Below, in pieces: positions 1-8,819 of a DNA stretch of 64,000 nucleotides (position 1 is the stretch's first letter; every line of letters starts with the position of its first letter). Below the pieces are notes generated by a model. It did not search any database. It was not told where the DNA came from and saw only the letters and a list, made by a program, of their open reading frames with translations. Source of the stretch: CAXXOK01 sp963675925 (lineage in GTDB: Bacteria; Bacillota; Clostridia; Christensenellales; Aristaeellaceae); assembly GCA_963675925.2 (NCBI GenBank), contig CAXXIB010000007.1:1-64000 (forward strand), read 5' to 3'. The position numbers and the translations under genes are program-made.

Positions 1-1
1 G

Positions 2-436
2 GTGCCTGTCGCGCAGTATTCGACGGTTGCCGGCATTCCGCTGCCCGATCTCGTCAAAATGGGCTGGACCACGCAGGAAAAGCTCGACGCGATCATCGCC
101 CGCACCCGCAGCGGCGGCGGCGAAATTGTGGCGCTGCTGAAGAACGGTTCGGCCTATTATGCGCCTGCCGCTTCCGCCATCGCCATGGCCGAAAGCTATC
201 TCAAAGACAAGAAGCGCGTGATGCCGGCTGCAGCCCAGCTTAACGGCGAGTACGGCGTTTCCGATATGTATGTCGGCGTTCCGATCGTTATCGGTCAGGG
301 CGGTGTCGAACGTATCGTGGAAATTCCGCTGGACGGCGAGGACAAGGCCGGTTTCGACAACTCCGTTGAAGCCGTGAAGGGCCTTTGCGAAGCCTGCAAG
401 GAAATCGCCCGCGTTGAATCAAGCCGCATTCTCTAA
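2..436 (+). CDS. mdh: malate dehydrogenase, C-terminal part (cut by window edge)
   Basis: The reading frame is open from the first bases and ends in TAA, giving the last 144 residues of an NAD-dependent malate dehydrogenase of the LDH-like type (malate to oxaloacetate, TCA cycle, cytoplasm). The family C-terminal domain is recognisable, with the segment NGEYGVSDMYVGVPIVIG and a closing helix rich in Glu and Ala. The N-terminal Rossmann domain and catalytic His lie outside the window. sucC starts 15 bases downstream, which is the usual rhizobial mdh-sucCDAB order, so co-transcription is likely. Confidence 0.93.
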   Translation: MPVAQYSTVAGIPLPDLVKMGWTTQEKLDAIIARTRSGGGEIVALLKNGSAYYAPAASAIAMAESYLKDKKRVMPAAAQLNGEYGVSDMYVGVPIVIGQGGVERIVEIPLDGEDKAGFDNSVEAVKGLCEACKEIARVESSRIL

Positions 437-451
437 CAGGACGGATATCGT

Positions 452-1648
452 ATGAACATTCATGAATATCAGGCCAAGGCTCTTCTGAAGAGCTACGGCG
501 CGCCGGTGGCCGATGGCGTCGCCATCCTGACCAAGGATGAAGTCGACGCCGCCGTCGGCAAGCTTCCTGGCCCGCTTTATGTGGTCAAAAGCCAGATCCA
601 TGCCGGCGGTCGCGGCAAGGGCAAGTTCAAGGAACTCGGCCCTGATGCCAAGGGCGGCGTTCGCCTCGCCAAGTCTGTTGAAGAAGTGAAGGCTTTTGTC
701 GACGAAATGCTTGGCAATACGCTGGTGACCAAGCAGACAGGCCCTGCGGGCAAGCAGGTCAACCGCCTTTACATCGAAGATGGTGCCGATATCGATCGTG
801 AGCTTTACTGCTCGCTGCTGGTCGACCGTGCCGTCGGTCGGGTGGCCTTCGTGGTTTCGACCGAAGGCGGCATGGACATCGAAACGGTCGCCGAGGAGAC
901 GCCCGAAAAGATCGTCACCGTTGCGATCGATCCGGACACCGGTGTAACCGCCTCCGATGTCAAGACGCTTTGCGAAGCGCTGAAGCTTGAAGGCGATGCC
1001 GCCAAGGACGCCGAGCGTCTGTTCCCAATCCTCTACAAGGCTTTTGTCGAAAAGGACATGAGCCTGCTGGAGATCAACCCGCTGATCGTCATGGAAAACG
1101 GCCATCTGCGCGTTCTCGACGCCAAGGTCTCTTTCGACGGTAATGCGCTGTTCCGTCACGACGATATCCGGGCGCTCCGCGATACGACGGAAGAAGACGA
1201 GAAGGAAATCGAGGCTTCCAAATATGACCTCGCCTATGTCGCGCTCGACGGCAATATCGGCTGCATGGTCAATGGTGCCGGTCTCGCCATGGCGACGATG
1301 GACATCATCAAGCTCTATGGCGCCGAGCCTGCGAACTTCCTCGATGTCGGCGGCGGCGCGTCCAAGGAAAAGGTCACCGCGGCATTCAAGATCATCACCG
1401 CTGATCCGGCCGTCAAAGGCATTCTCGTCAACATTTTCGGCGGCATCATGCGCTGCGACGTCATCGCCGAAGGCGTGATTGCTGCGGTCAAGGAAGTCGG
1501 CCTCAAGGTTCCGCTGGTTGTCCGTCTCGAGGGCACCAATGTCGAACTCGGCAAGAAGATCATCAACGAGAGTGGTCTGAACGTCATCTCCGCCGACGAT
1601 CTCGACGACGCGGCCCAGAAGATTGTTGCTGCAGTGAAGGAGGGCTGA
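452..1648 (+). CDS. sucC: succinyl-CoA ligase (ADP-forming) subunit beta
   Basis: The protein has 398 residues, the usual family length. It is the nucleotide-binding beta subunit of succinyl-CoA synthetase, which couples succinyl-CoA cleavage to ATP formation in the TCA cycle. It has an N-terminal ATP-grasp domain (start MNIHEYQAKALL, nucleotide loop AGGRGKGK near residues 51-58, EINPL near residue 208) and a C-terminal CoA-ligase domain from about residue 240 (GNIGCMVNGAGLAM, then a glycine-rich loop). The ATG follows mdh by 15 bases. Its partner sucD lies 410 bases downstream, separated by a small membrane-protein gene, whereas sucC and sucD are normally adjacent. Confidence 0.97.
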   Translation: MNIHEYQAKALLKSYGAPVADGVAILTKDEVDAAVGKLPGPLYVVKSQIHAGGRGKGKFKELGPDAKGGVRLAKSVEEVKAFVDEMLGNTLVTKQTGPAGKQVNRLYIEDGADIDRELYCSLLVDRAVGRVAFVVSTEGGMDIETVAEETPEKIVTVAIDPDTGVTASDVKTLCEALKLEGDAAKDAERLFPILYKAFVEKDMSLLEINPLIVMENGHLRVLDAKVSFDGNALFRHDDIRALRDTTEEDEKEIEASKYDLAYVALDGNIGCMVNGAGLAMATMDIIKLYGAEPANFLDVGGGASKEKVTAAFKIITADPAVKGILVNIFGGIMRCDVIAEGVIAAVKEVGLKVPLVVRLEGTNVELGKKIINESGLNVISADDLDDAAQKIVAAVKEG

Positions 1649-1659
1649 AAACTGCTTCC

Positions 1660-1973
1660 ATGATCATCCTCTTAACCTTGATGGCCTTTCTCGTTCCTGT
1701 GTTTGTGGCCATGATCCTGGCAGTGATATTCGGCGCGCTGATGATATTCGGACGCTGGTGCTACGGATGGAAAGGTGAACTGCTTGCCGTTGCGATCCTC
1801 TTGGCAGGAAGCTTCGTGGCGATTTCCCGGATCGAGGCATGGTTTGACTCGATGTGGGAAGGGGTCGACGGACCGGCAGGTTGGGGGTGTTGATCCTTCA
1901 GTTGATGTGCTGGGGGACACTTGCTCTCACGGCGATCTTTGTGATCGGCGGACGGGTGAGCGGCTTTAAATGA
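1660..1973 (+). CDS. small hydrophobic membrane protein between sucC and sucD (probable frameshift)
   Basis: As read, an ATG at 1660 gives 77 residues (stop at 1893) with two strongly hydrophobic stretches, about residues 2-30 and 40-57. The frame stops just after a run of five G near 1884. One extra G there would continue it into GVLILQLMCWGTLALTAIF, a third hydrophobic segment, and stop at 1973, for roughly 103 residues. Missing homopolymer bases are common in this segment, so the longer product is plausible. I do not recognise the family. It sits where sucC-sucD are normally adjacent. The GGAGG at the sucC end is far upstream, so translation could be coupled to sucC. It could also be non-coding spacer. 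Confidence 0.42.
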
Positions 1974-2058
1974 TCATGGTGCAGAATTCAGGTAGCTGAA
2001 AATGCTGCATTTACGCGCAAGAAATTCGAAGACGAACTGAGACCTAGGAGTCACACGC

Positions 2059-2964
2059 ATGTCAATTCTGGTGAATAGAGACACCAAGGTCCTGGTTCAG
2101 GGCCTCACCGGCAAGACCGGCACCTTTCACACCGAGCAGGCGCTGGCCTATTACGGAACAAAGATGGTCGGCGGTATCCACCCCAAGAAGGGCGGAACCG
2201 AATGGTCTTCCGGCGTTGATGGCACCCATCTGCCGATCTTCGCCTCGGTTGCCGAAGGCAAGGAAAAGACCGGCGCCGACGCTTCGGTCATATACGTGCC
2301 GCCGGCAGGCGCGGGCGCTGCCATTCTCGAGGCGATCGAAGCCGAAATTCCGCTGATTGTCTGCATCACGGAAGGCATTCCGGTTGAAGACATGGTCAGG
2401 GTCAAGGCACGGCTCGACAAGTCGAAGTCGCGCCTGATCGGACCGAATTGCCCGGGCGTGCTGACGCCTGAGCAGTGCAAGATCGGCATCATGCCGGGTT
2501 CGATCTTCAAGCCGGGTTCCGTCGGCGTTCTGTCGCGCTCCGGTACGCTGACCTATGAGGCCGTTTTCCAGACCACCAATGAGGGCCTTGGCCAGACTAC
2601 AGCCGTTGGTATTGGCGGCGACCCGGTCAAGGGCACCGAGTTCATCGACATGCTGGAAATGTTCCTGGCCGATGATGCAACCGAATCCATCATCATGATC
2701 GGTGAAATCGGCGGTTCGGCCGAGGAAGAGGCTGCCCAGTTCATCAAGGACGAGGCCAAGAAGGGCCGCAAGAAGCCTATGGTCGGCTTCATCGCGGGCC
2801 GCACGGCACCTCCCGGCCGCACCATGGGCCATGCAGGCGCTGTGATTTCCGGCGGCAAGGGCGGCGCGGAAGACAAGATCGAGGCAATGGAATCGGCAGG
2901 CATCACCGTGTCGCCGTCTCCGGCCCGTCTCGGCAAGACGCTGGTTGAAGTCCTGAAGGGCTGA
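2059..2964 (+). CDS. sucD: succinyl-CoA ligase subunit alpha
   Basis: The 301-residue protein is the CoA-binding, phosphohistidine-carrying alpha subunit that pairs with SucC. The N-terminal Rossmann CoA-binding domain begins MSILVNRDTKVLVQGLTG. The C-terminal ligase domain contains GRTAPPGRTMGHAGA, placing the phosphorylated His at about residue 258. A Shine-Dalgarno-like AGGAG lies just before the ATG (ctaggagtcacacgcatg). Length and motifs are typical and the frame is intact. It is followed after about 155 bases by sucA, consistent with the TCA operon. Confidence 0.97.
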   Translation: MSILVNRDTKVLVQGLTGKTGTFHTEQALAYYGTKMVGGIHPKKGGTEWSSGVDGTHLPIFASVAEGKEKTGADASVIYVPPAGAGAAILEAIEAEIPLIVCITEGIPVEDMVRVKARLDKSKSRLIGPNCPGVLTPEQCKIGIMPGSIFKPGSVGVLSRSGTLTYEAVFQTTNEGLGQTTAVGIGGDPVKGTEFIDMLEMFLADDATESIIMIGEIGGSAEEEAAQFIKDEAKKGRKKPMVGFIAGRTAPPGRTMGHAGAVISGGKGGAEDKIEAMESAGITVSPSPARLGKTLVEVLKG

Positions 2965-3120
2965 CCAATCTTATGAATATGTCGTGGCGTCCTTCGGGCC
3001 GCCACGAAATTACCGCTTTTGTCGTGATCTCACGGCAGCGGTTTTCATCAGGTGAACCGGCTGTGACAGCCGGCTTCGCCGTTTTAAGCGGGAGGCGGAC
3101 GCAACTGTCCGCGCGTGCAC

Positions 3121-6103
3121 ATGTCCAGGCAAGAAGCCAACGAACAATTTCTGCTGACCTCGTTCCTCGATGGTGCCAATGCAACCTATATCGAGCAGCT
3201 TTACGCAGCCTATGAGGATGACCCGAATGCGGTGTCGGAAGAGTGGCGCGATTTCTTCAAAGCGCTGGGCGATGACCCGGATGCGGTGAAGCGGGCCGCC
3301 GAAGGGGCGTCCTGGAAAAGGGATAACTGGCCGCCAAAACCCGCAGACGAATTGACCGCAGCGCTTGATGGCAACTGGGGCGATGTGGAGCGTGTGGTCG
3401 AGAAGAAGATCACTTCCAAGGCCAGTGCTTCCGGTACGCCGCTTTCCGGCGAGGAAGTGCTGCGCGCCACCCGCGATTCGGTTCGTGCGATCATGATGAT
3501 CCGTGCCTTCCGCATGCGCGGTCATCTGCACGCGCATCTCGATCCGCTCGGTCTCGCCGGCATGGCGGATGATGATTACAACGAGCTTTCACCCAAGGCC
3601 TACGGCTTTACCGAGGAAGATTACGATCGTCCGATCTTCATCGATAATGTGCTTGGGCTGGAATATGCCACGATCCGGGAAATGGTCGATATCCTGACCC
3701 GTACCTATTGCTCGACGCTTGGCGTGGAGTTCATGCACATCTCCAATCCGGAGGAAAAGGCATGGATTCAGGAGCGGATCGAAGGGCCTGAAAAGAGCAT
3801 CAGCTTTACCGAGAACGGCAAGAAGGCGATCTGCAGAAGCTGGTCGAGGCGGAAGGCTTCGAGAAGTTTCTTGACGTCAAGTACAAGGGCACCAAGCGTT
3901 TCGGTCTTGATGGCGCGGAATCGCTGATCCCGGCGCTGGAGCAGATCATCAAGCGCGGCGGCTCCATGGGGCTGAAGGAAATCGTTCTCGGCATGCCGCA
4001 TCGCGGACGTCTGAACGTGCTGTCGCAGGTGATGGCCAAGACCCACCGCGCGATCTTCCACGAATTCAAGGGCGGTTCGTTCAAGCCCGATGACGTCGAA
4101 GGTTCGGGCGATGTGAAATACCATCTGGGCGCCTCCTCCGACCGCGAATTCGACGGCAATAACGTGCACCTGTCGCTGACGGCAAACCCGTCGCATCTGG
4201 AAATCGTTGATCCGGTGGTCATGGGCAAGGCCCGCGCCAAGCAGGATATTCTCGCTACCCAGCGTGAGGGCGAGGTTGTGCCGCTTTCCGAGCGTGCAAA
4301 GGTCATGCCGCTGCTGCTGCATGGCGATGCCGCCTTTGCCGGCCAGGGTGTGGTTGCCGAAGTGCTGGGCCTTTCCGGCCTGCGCGGCCACCGCGTTGCC
4401 GGCACGGTGCATTTCATCGTCAACAACCAGATCGGCTTCACCACCAATCCGGCCTTCTCGCGCTCCTCGCCCTATCCGTCGGATGTGGCGAAGATGATCG
4501 AGGCGCCGATTTTCCACGTCAATGGCGACGATCCGGAAGCGGTCGTTTTCGCCGCCAAGATCGCGACCGAATTCCGGATGACGTTCCACAAGCCGGTCGT
4601 CATCGACATGTTCTGCTATCGCCGCTTTGGCCATAATGAGGGCGATGAGCCCGCATTCACCCAGCCGAAGATGTACAAGGCGATCCGCGGCCACCAGACC
4701 GTGACCAAGCTCTATGCCGACCGCCTGATCAAGGAAGGTCTGCTGACGGAAGCCGAATTCGATCAGATGCTCTCCGACTGGAGGGACTTCCTCGAGCAGG
4801 AATTCGAGGCCGGTTCTTCCTACAAGCCGAACAAGGCCGACTGGCTGGACGGCGAGTGGTCGGGTCTGCGCGCTGCCGACAACGCCGATGAGCTGCGTCG
4901 CGGCAAGACTTCCGTTCCGATGAAAACGCTGAAGGAAATCGGCAAGAAGCTGACGGAAGTTCCGGAAGGCTTTCATGTGCATCGTACCATCCAGCGTTTC
5001 ATCGATAACCGCGCCAAGATGATCGAGACCGGCGAAGGGATCGACTGGGCCATGGCCGAAGCGCTGGCCTTCGGCTCGCTCTGCCATGAAGGCTTCAAGG
5101 TGCGCCTGTCCGGTCAGGACGTCGAGCGCGGCACGTTCTCGCAGCGCCATTCGGTTCTCTACGATCAGGAAACCGAGGAGCGCTATATCCCGCTCCAGCA
5201 CATCCACCAGGCGCAGGGCCGCTATGAGGTCATCAACTCCATGCTGTCGGAAGAAGCCGTGCTCGGCTTCGAATACGGCTATTCGCTGGCCCGACCGAAC
5301 GCCCTGACGTTGTGGGAAGCCCAGTTCGGTGACTTCGCCAACGGCGCCCAGGTCGTCTTCGATCAGTTCATCTCGTCGGGTGAACGCAAGTGGCTGCGCA
5401 TGTCGGGGCTCGTCTGCCTGCTGCCGCATGGCTATGAAGGGCAGGGGCCGGAGCACTCTTCCGCCCGCCTGGAGCGCTGGCTGCAGATGTGCGCCGAAGA
5501 CAACATGCAGGTCGCAAACTGCACGACGCCGGCAAACTATTTCCACATCCTGCGCCGTCAGTTGAAGCGCGATTTCCGCAAGCCGCTGATCCTGATGACG
5601 CCGAAATCTTTGCTGCGCCACAAACGCGCCCAGTCGACGCTTTCGGAGATGGCGGGCGAGAGCGCCTTCCATCGTCTGCTTTGGGATGATGCGGTTGAGC
5701 ATGATACGCCGATCAAGCTGGTCAAGGATGCCAAGATCCGCCGTGTCGTACTTTGCACCGGCAAGGTCTATTACGACCTGTTCGAGGAGCGCGAGAAGCG
5801 CGGCATTGACGATGTCTATCTGCTGCGCGTCGAACAGCTCTATCCGTTCCCGGCCAAGGCGTTGATCAATATGCTGTCGCGGTTTAAAATGCCGAGATGG
5901 TATGGTGCCAGGAAGAGCCGAAGAATATGGGCGCATGGTCGTTCATCGAGCCTTATCTCGAATGGGTGCTGACCCATATCGACGCCAAGCACACCCGCGT
6001 TCGTTATGCAGGCAGGGCGGCAGCCGCCTCCACAGCAACGGGTCTGATGTCGCGTCATGTGGCGCAGCTTGAGGCTTTCCTGGAGGATGCGCTCGGCGCG
6101 TAA
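3121..6103 (+). CDS. sucA: 2-oxoglutarate dehydrogenase E1 component (two frameshifts as sequenced)
   Basis: This is the thiamine-diphosphate E1 subunit of 2-oxoglutarate dehydrogenase. Three consecutive frames together give one full-length product of about 994 residues. The first part (3121-3830) starts MSRQEANEQF, the rhizobial SucA N-terminus. The frame changes near 3829, where GCGATCTGCAG probably lost one C. The second part (to about 5888) carries GMPHRGRLNVLSQ, the HGDAAF and NNQIGFTT ThDP regions and RRFGHNEGDEP. The frame changes again at the A run near 5886-5889 (TTTAAAATGCC, one A short). The third part ends LEAFLEDALGA. A GTG six bases upstream is an alternative start. Both breaks lie in short homopolymers of a core gene and look like sequence errors. 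Confidence 0.93.
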
Positions 6104-6199
6104 CCAAGTATTGACAGTATGCCGGGTTGAGGAGCCCGGCATACGGATCCCGCCAGTCGGCGGTTTGAAACAGACATCATCAAGATCGGGACTTTTGAA

Positions 6200-7426
6200 A
6201 TGGCCACTGAAATCCGCGTTCCCACTTTGGGCGAATCCGTTACCGAGGCGACTGTCGGCACCTGGTACAAGAAGGTCGGCGACGCGGTTGCCGCCGATGA
6301 GCCGATTGTCGAGCTTGAAACCGACAAGGTAACGATTGAAGTCCCAGCGCCTGCCGCAGGCACGCTTTCCGAAATCGTCGCAGAAGCCGGTGAAACCGTC
6401 GAGCTGAACGCTCTGCTCGGCCATATCGGCGAGGGCGCCGCCGCCGCAGGCGACAAGAAGGAAGAAAAGCCCAAGGCGGAAGCGCCGAAGGAAGAGCCCA
6501 AGGCTGAGGCAAAGGCCGATGAGGCCAAGTCGGGCGATATGCCGCCCGCGCCCGCCGCTGCCAAGATGATGGCCGAGAAGAACATTGCCGCCGATCAGGT
6601 TGAAGGCAGCGGCAAGCGCGGCCAGATCCTCAAGGGCGACGTCATTGCAGCCGCTGCAAAGGGCACGTCGGCTCCGGCTTCCGCTGCCAAGGCTGCACCG
6701 CGCGCGCCGTCTTCGGTTGAAGATGCCGATCGTGAAGAGCGCGTGAAGATGACGCGCCTGCGCCAGACCATTGCCAAGCGCCTCAAGGACGCACAGAACA
6801 CGGCAGCCATGCTGACCACCTATAATGAGGTGGACATGACGGCCGTGATGGCGATGCGCAGCAAGTACAAGGACCTGTTTGCCAAGAAGCATGACGTCAA
6901 GCTCGGCTTCATGGGCTTCTTCACCAAGGCGGTGTGTCACGCGCTGAAGGAAATCCCGGCGGTCAATGCCGAGATCGACGGCACCGACATCATCTACAAG
7001 AACTATTGCCATATCGGCATGGCCGTTGGCACGGACAAGGGCCTGGTGGTTCCGGTCGTTCGCGATGCCGATCAGATGTCGATTGCCGAGATCGAGGCGG
7101 AGATCGCCCGTCTTGCCAAGGCTGCCCGCGGCGGCCAGCTTTCCATGGCGGACATGCAGGGTGGCACCTTCACGATCACCAATGGCGGCGTCTACGGTTC
7201 GCTGATGTCCTCGCCGATCCTGAACGCGCCGCAGTCCGGCATTCTCGGCATGCACAAGATCCAGGAGCGCCCGATGGCGATCGGCGGTCAGGTCGTTATC
7301 CGCCCGATGATGTATCTTGCGCTTTCCTACGACCACCGTATGGTCGACGGTCAGGAGGCCGTGACCTTCCTCGTCCGCGTCAAGGAAACGCTGGAAGATC
7401 CGGAACGTCTCGTTCTCGACCTTTGA
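6200..7426 (+). CDS. sucB: dihydrolipoyllysine-residue succinyltransferase (E2 of 2-oxoglutarate dehydrogenase)
   Basis: The 408-residue E2 core carries the succinyl group from E1 to CoA. Domains in order: a lipoyl domain (residues 1-77) with the lipoylated Lys in ETDKVTIEV near residue 43; an Ala/Lys/Glu-rich flexible linker (about 80-115); an E3/E1-binding peripheral domain (about 116-153); and a catalytic acyltransferase domain to the end with the DHRMVDG active-site motif. It begins about 97 bases after sucA and shares its orientation. A second intergenic stretch and two exporters separate it from lpdA, which encodes E3. Confidence 0.97.
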   Translation: MATEIRVPTLGESVTEATVGTWYKKVGDAVAADEPIVELETDKVTIEVPAPAAGTLSEIVAEAGETVELNALLGHIGEGAAAAGDKKEEKPKAEAPKEEPKAEAKADEAKSGDMPPAPAAAKMMAEKNIAADQVEGSGKRGQILKGDVIAAAAKGTSAPASAAKAAPRAPSSVEDADREERVKMTRLRQTIAKRLKDAQNTAAMLTTYNEVDMTAVMAMRSKYKDLFAKKHDVKLGFMGFFTKAVCHALKEIPAVNAEIDGTDIIYKNYCHIGMAVGTDKGLVVPVVRDADQMSIAEIEAEIARLAKAARGGQLSMADMQGGTFTITNGGVYGSLMSSPILNAPQSGILGMHKIQERPMAIGGQVVIRPMMYLALSYDHRMVDGQEAVTFLVRVKETLEDPERLVLDL

Positions 7427-7450
7427 TCTAAGAAACCGGGGGGCCGGAAC

Positions 7451-8065
7451 ATGAGCATCGAATTTCTGATTACGGCGCTGATTGTTGTTCTGGCTCCCGG
7501 CACTGGCGTGGTCTACACGCTCGCGACCGGCCTGGCGCAGGGCCGGGTGGCTAGTGTTGCAGCCGCCTTCGGCTGCACGCTTGGTATTATCCCGGCCATT
7601 CTGGCCTCCGTCTTCGGTCTTGCCGCGCTGTTTCACACCAGTGCACTGCTGTTCCAGACGGTGAAGTTCGCGGGCGTGGCCTATCTGCTCTATCTTGCAT
7701 GGCAGACGCTGAAGGATCGCGGCACGCTTAGGGTTTCGGGTGAGGGTACGCCGCGGCGCGGCCTGTTTGCCATTGCCCGCAACGGCTTCCTGATCAACAT
7801 CCTGAACCCCAAGCTCTCCGTGTTCTTCCTCGCCTTCCTGCCGCAGTTTGTCTCGCCGGAAGCCGCCGCGCCCGTCCTCGAAATGTTGATGCTCTCGGCG
7901 GTGTTCATGGCGATGACCTTCGCGGTCTTCGTGCTCTACGGCCAGTTTTCCGGGCTGATGCGCGACCGTGTGCTTTCGAGCGCGCGGGCCATGGCCTGGA
8001 TGCGGCGCAGCGTGGCGCTGGCCTTTGCCGGTTTCGGCGTTAAACTTGCGCTCAGCAGGCAGTAG
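7451..8065 (+). CDS. LysE family translocator (amino-acid exporter type)
   Basis: The 204-residue membrane protein belongs to the LysE/RhtB exporter family. The family N-terminus (ITALIVVLAPGTGVVYTLATG) with the PG motif in the first helix is clear, as is the conserved NFLN-type motif here seen as FLINILNPKLSVFFLAF. About six hydrophobic helices are visible. It starts 24 bases after sucB and 17 bases before a second LysE gene, so the pair may be transcribed with the sucAB genes. The substrate cannot be told from sequence; homoserine, threonine, leucine or lysine efflux are family possibilities. Confidence 0.88.
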   Translation: MSIEFLITALIVVLAPGTGVVYTLATGLAQGRVASVAAAFGCTLGIIPAILASVFGLAALFHTSALLFQTVKFAGVAYLLYLAWQTLKDRGTLRVSGEGTPRRGLFAIARNGFLINILNPKLSVFFLAFLPQFVSPEAAAPVLEMLMLSAVFMAMTFAVFVLYGQFSGLMRDRVLSSARAMAWMRRSVALAFAGFGVKLALSRQ

Positions 8066-8082
8066 AAACCGGGAAGCCCTTC

Positions 8083-8721
8083 ATGGATCACCAATACCTG
8101 ATCGAACTGGCCTCACTGATGGCGATTTTTTCTTTCGCCATCGTCGCTCCCGGCGCGGATACCGCGATGATCGTCCGCCAGGCGCTGGTGCATGGCAGGC
8201 GCTCGGCCGTGCTGAGCAGCTTCGGCGTCGGCACCTCGCTGATGTTCCATGTCAGCTACACGATCATGGGGCTGGGGCTGATCATCTCGCAGTCGATCAT
8301 GCTGTTCAATATGGTCAAATGGGCCGGCGCGGCCTATCTGATCTACCTCGGTATCCAGTCGCTCCGCGCTGGAAGGAGCGAGGTTTCGCCCGTTGCCGAT
8401 GCTATCCCGCGCGCAAGGCAGGGGGGAGGTAGGGCATTCTCGCTCGGCTTTCTTGCAAACGCGCTGAACCCCAAGCCGGTACTGTTCTTCCTGTCGATCT
8501 TCTCGACCGTGGTCAGCCACGAGACGCCTGCCGCGGTGAAATTCGGCTATGGGCTCGTCATGGCGACGTGCCTGATCGCATGGTTCGTCGGCGTGTCTTT
8601 CTTCCTGACGACCCCACGCATGCGCGCAGCCTTCGAGAAGGCGAGTGTCTGGATCAATCGCGCAAGCGGCGCGGTCTTCATTGCCTTCGGCCTGAAGCTG
8701 GCAACCGAAAAGGCGGGCTGA
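8083..8721 (+). CDS. LysE family translocator, second copy
   Basis: This 212-residue protein is another LysE/RhtB-family exporter with the helix-1 motif APGADTAMIVRQAL, the internal FLANALNPKPVLFFLSIFS motif and about six membrane segments. It is a paralogue of the gene just upstream but not a recent copy, since identity is confined mainly to family motifs. It lies between sucB and lpdA and is co-oriented with them. Tandem LysE genes in the middle of a 2-oxoglutarate dehydrogenase cluster suggest simple genomic co-residence rather than a direct part in the complex. Confidence 0.88.
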   Translation: MDHQYLIELASLMAIFSFAIVAPGADTAMIVRQALVHGRRSAVLSSFGVGTSLMFHVSYTIMGLGLIISQSIMLFNMVKWAGAAYLIYLGIQSLRAGRSEVSPVADAIPRARQGGGRAFSLGFLANALNPKPVLFFLSIFSTVVSHETPAAVKFGYGLVMATCLIAWFVGVSFFLTTPRMRAAFEKASVWINRASGAVFIAFGLKLATEKAG

Positions 8722-8819
8722 GCGACTTTTTCAAATCCGGCCTTTGGCCGCCACAAACACGGTCATGCAGCGCGCATCCTTCGCATCGGCCATGACCTCA
8801 ATTAAGAGAAGGAAATCTG

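Noticed and set aside
3768..5936. 722-codon open frame on the minus strand opposite sucA
   Set aside because: It mirrors the codon bias of the high-GC sucA gene, has no ribosome site, and its sequence is low-complexity His/Arg/Asp-rich typical of antisense frames.
5840..7636. 598-codon open frame on the minus strand opposite sucA and sucB
   Set aside because: Antisense to two conserved genes, with the same low-complexity composition; no recognisable domain.
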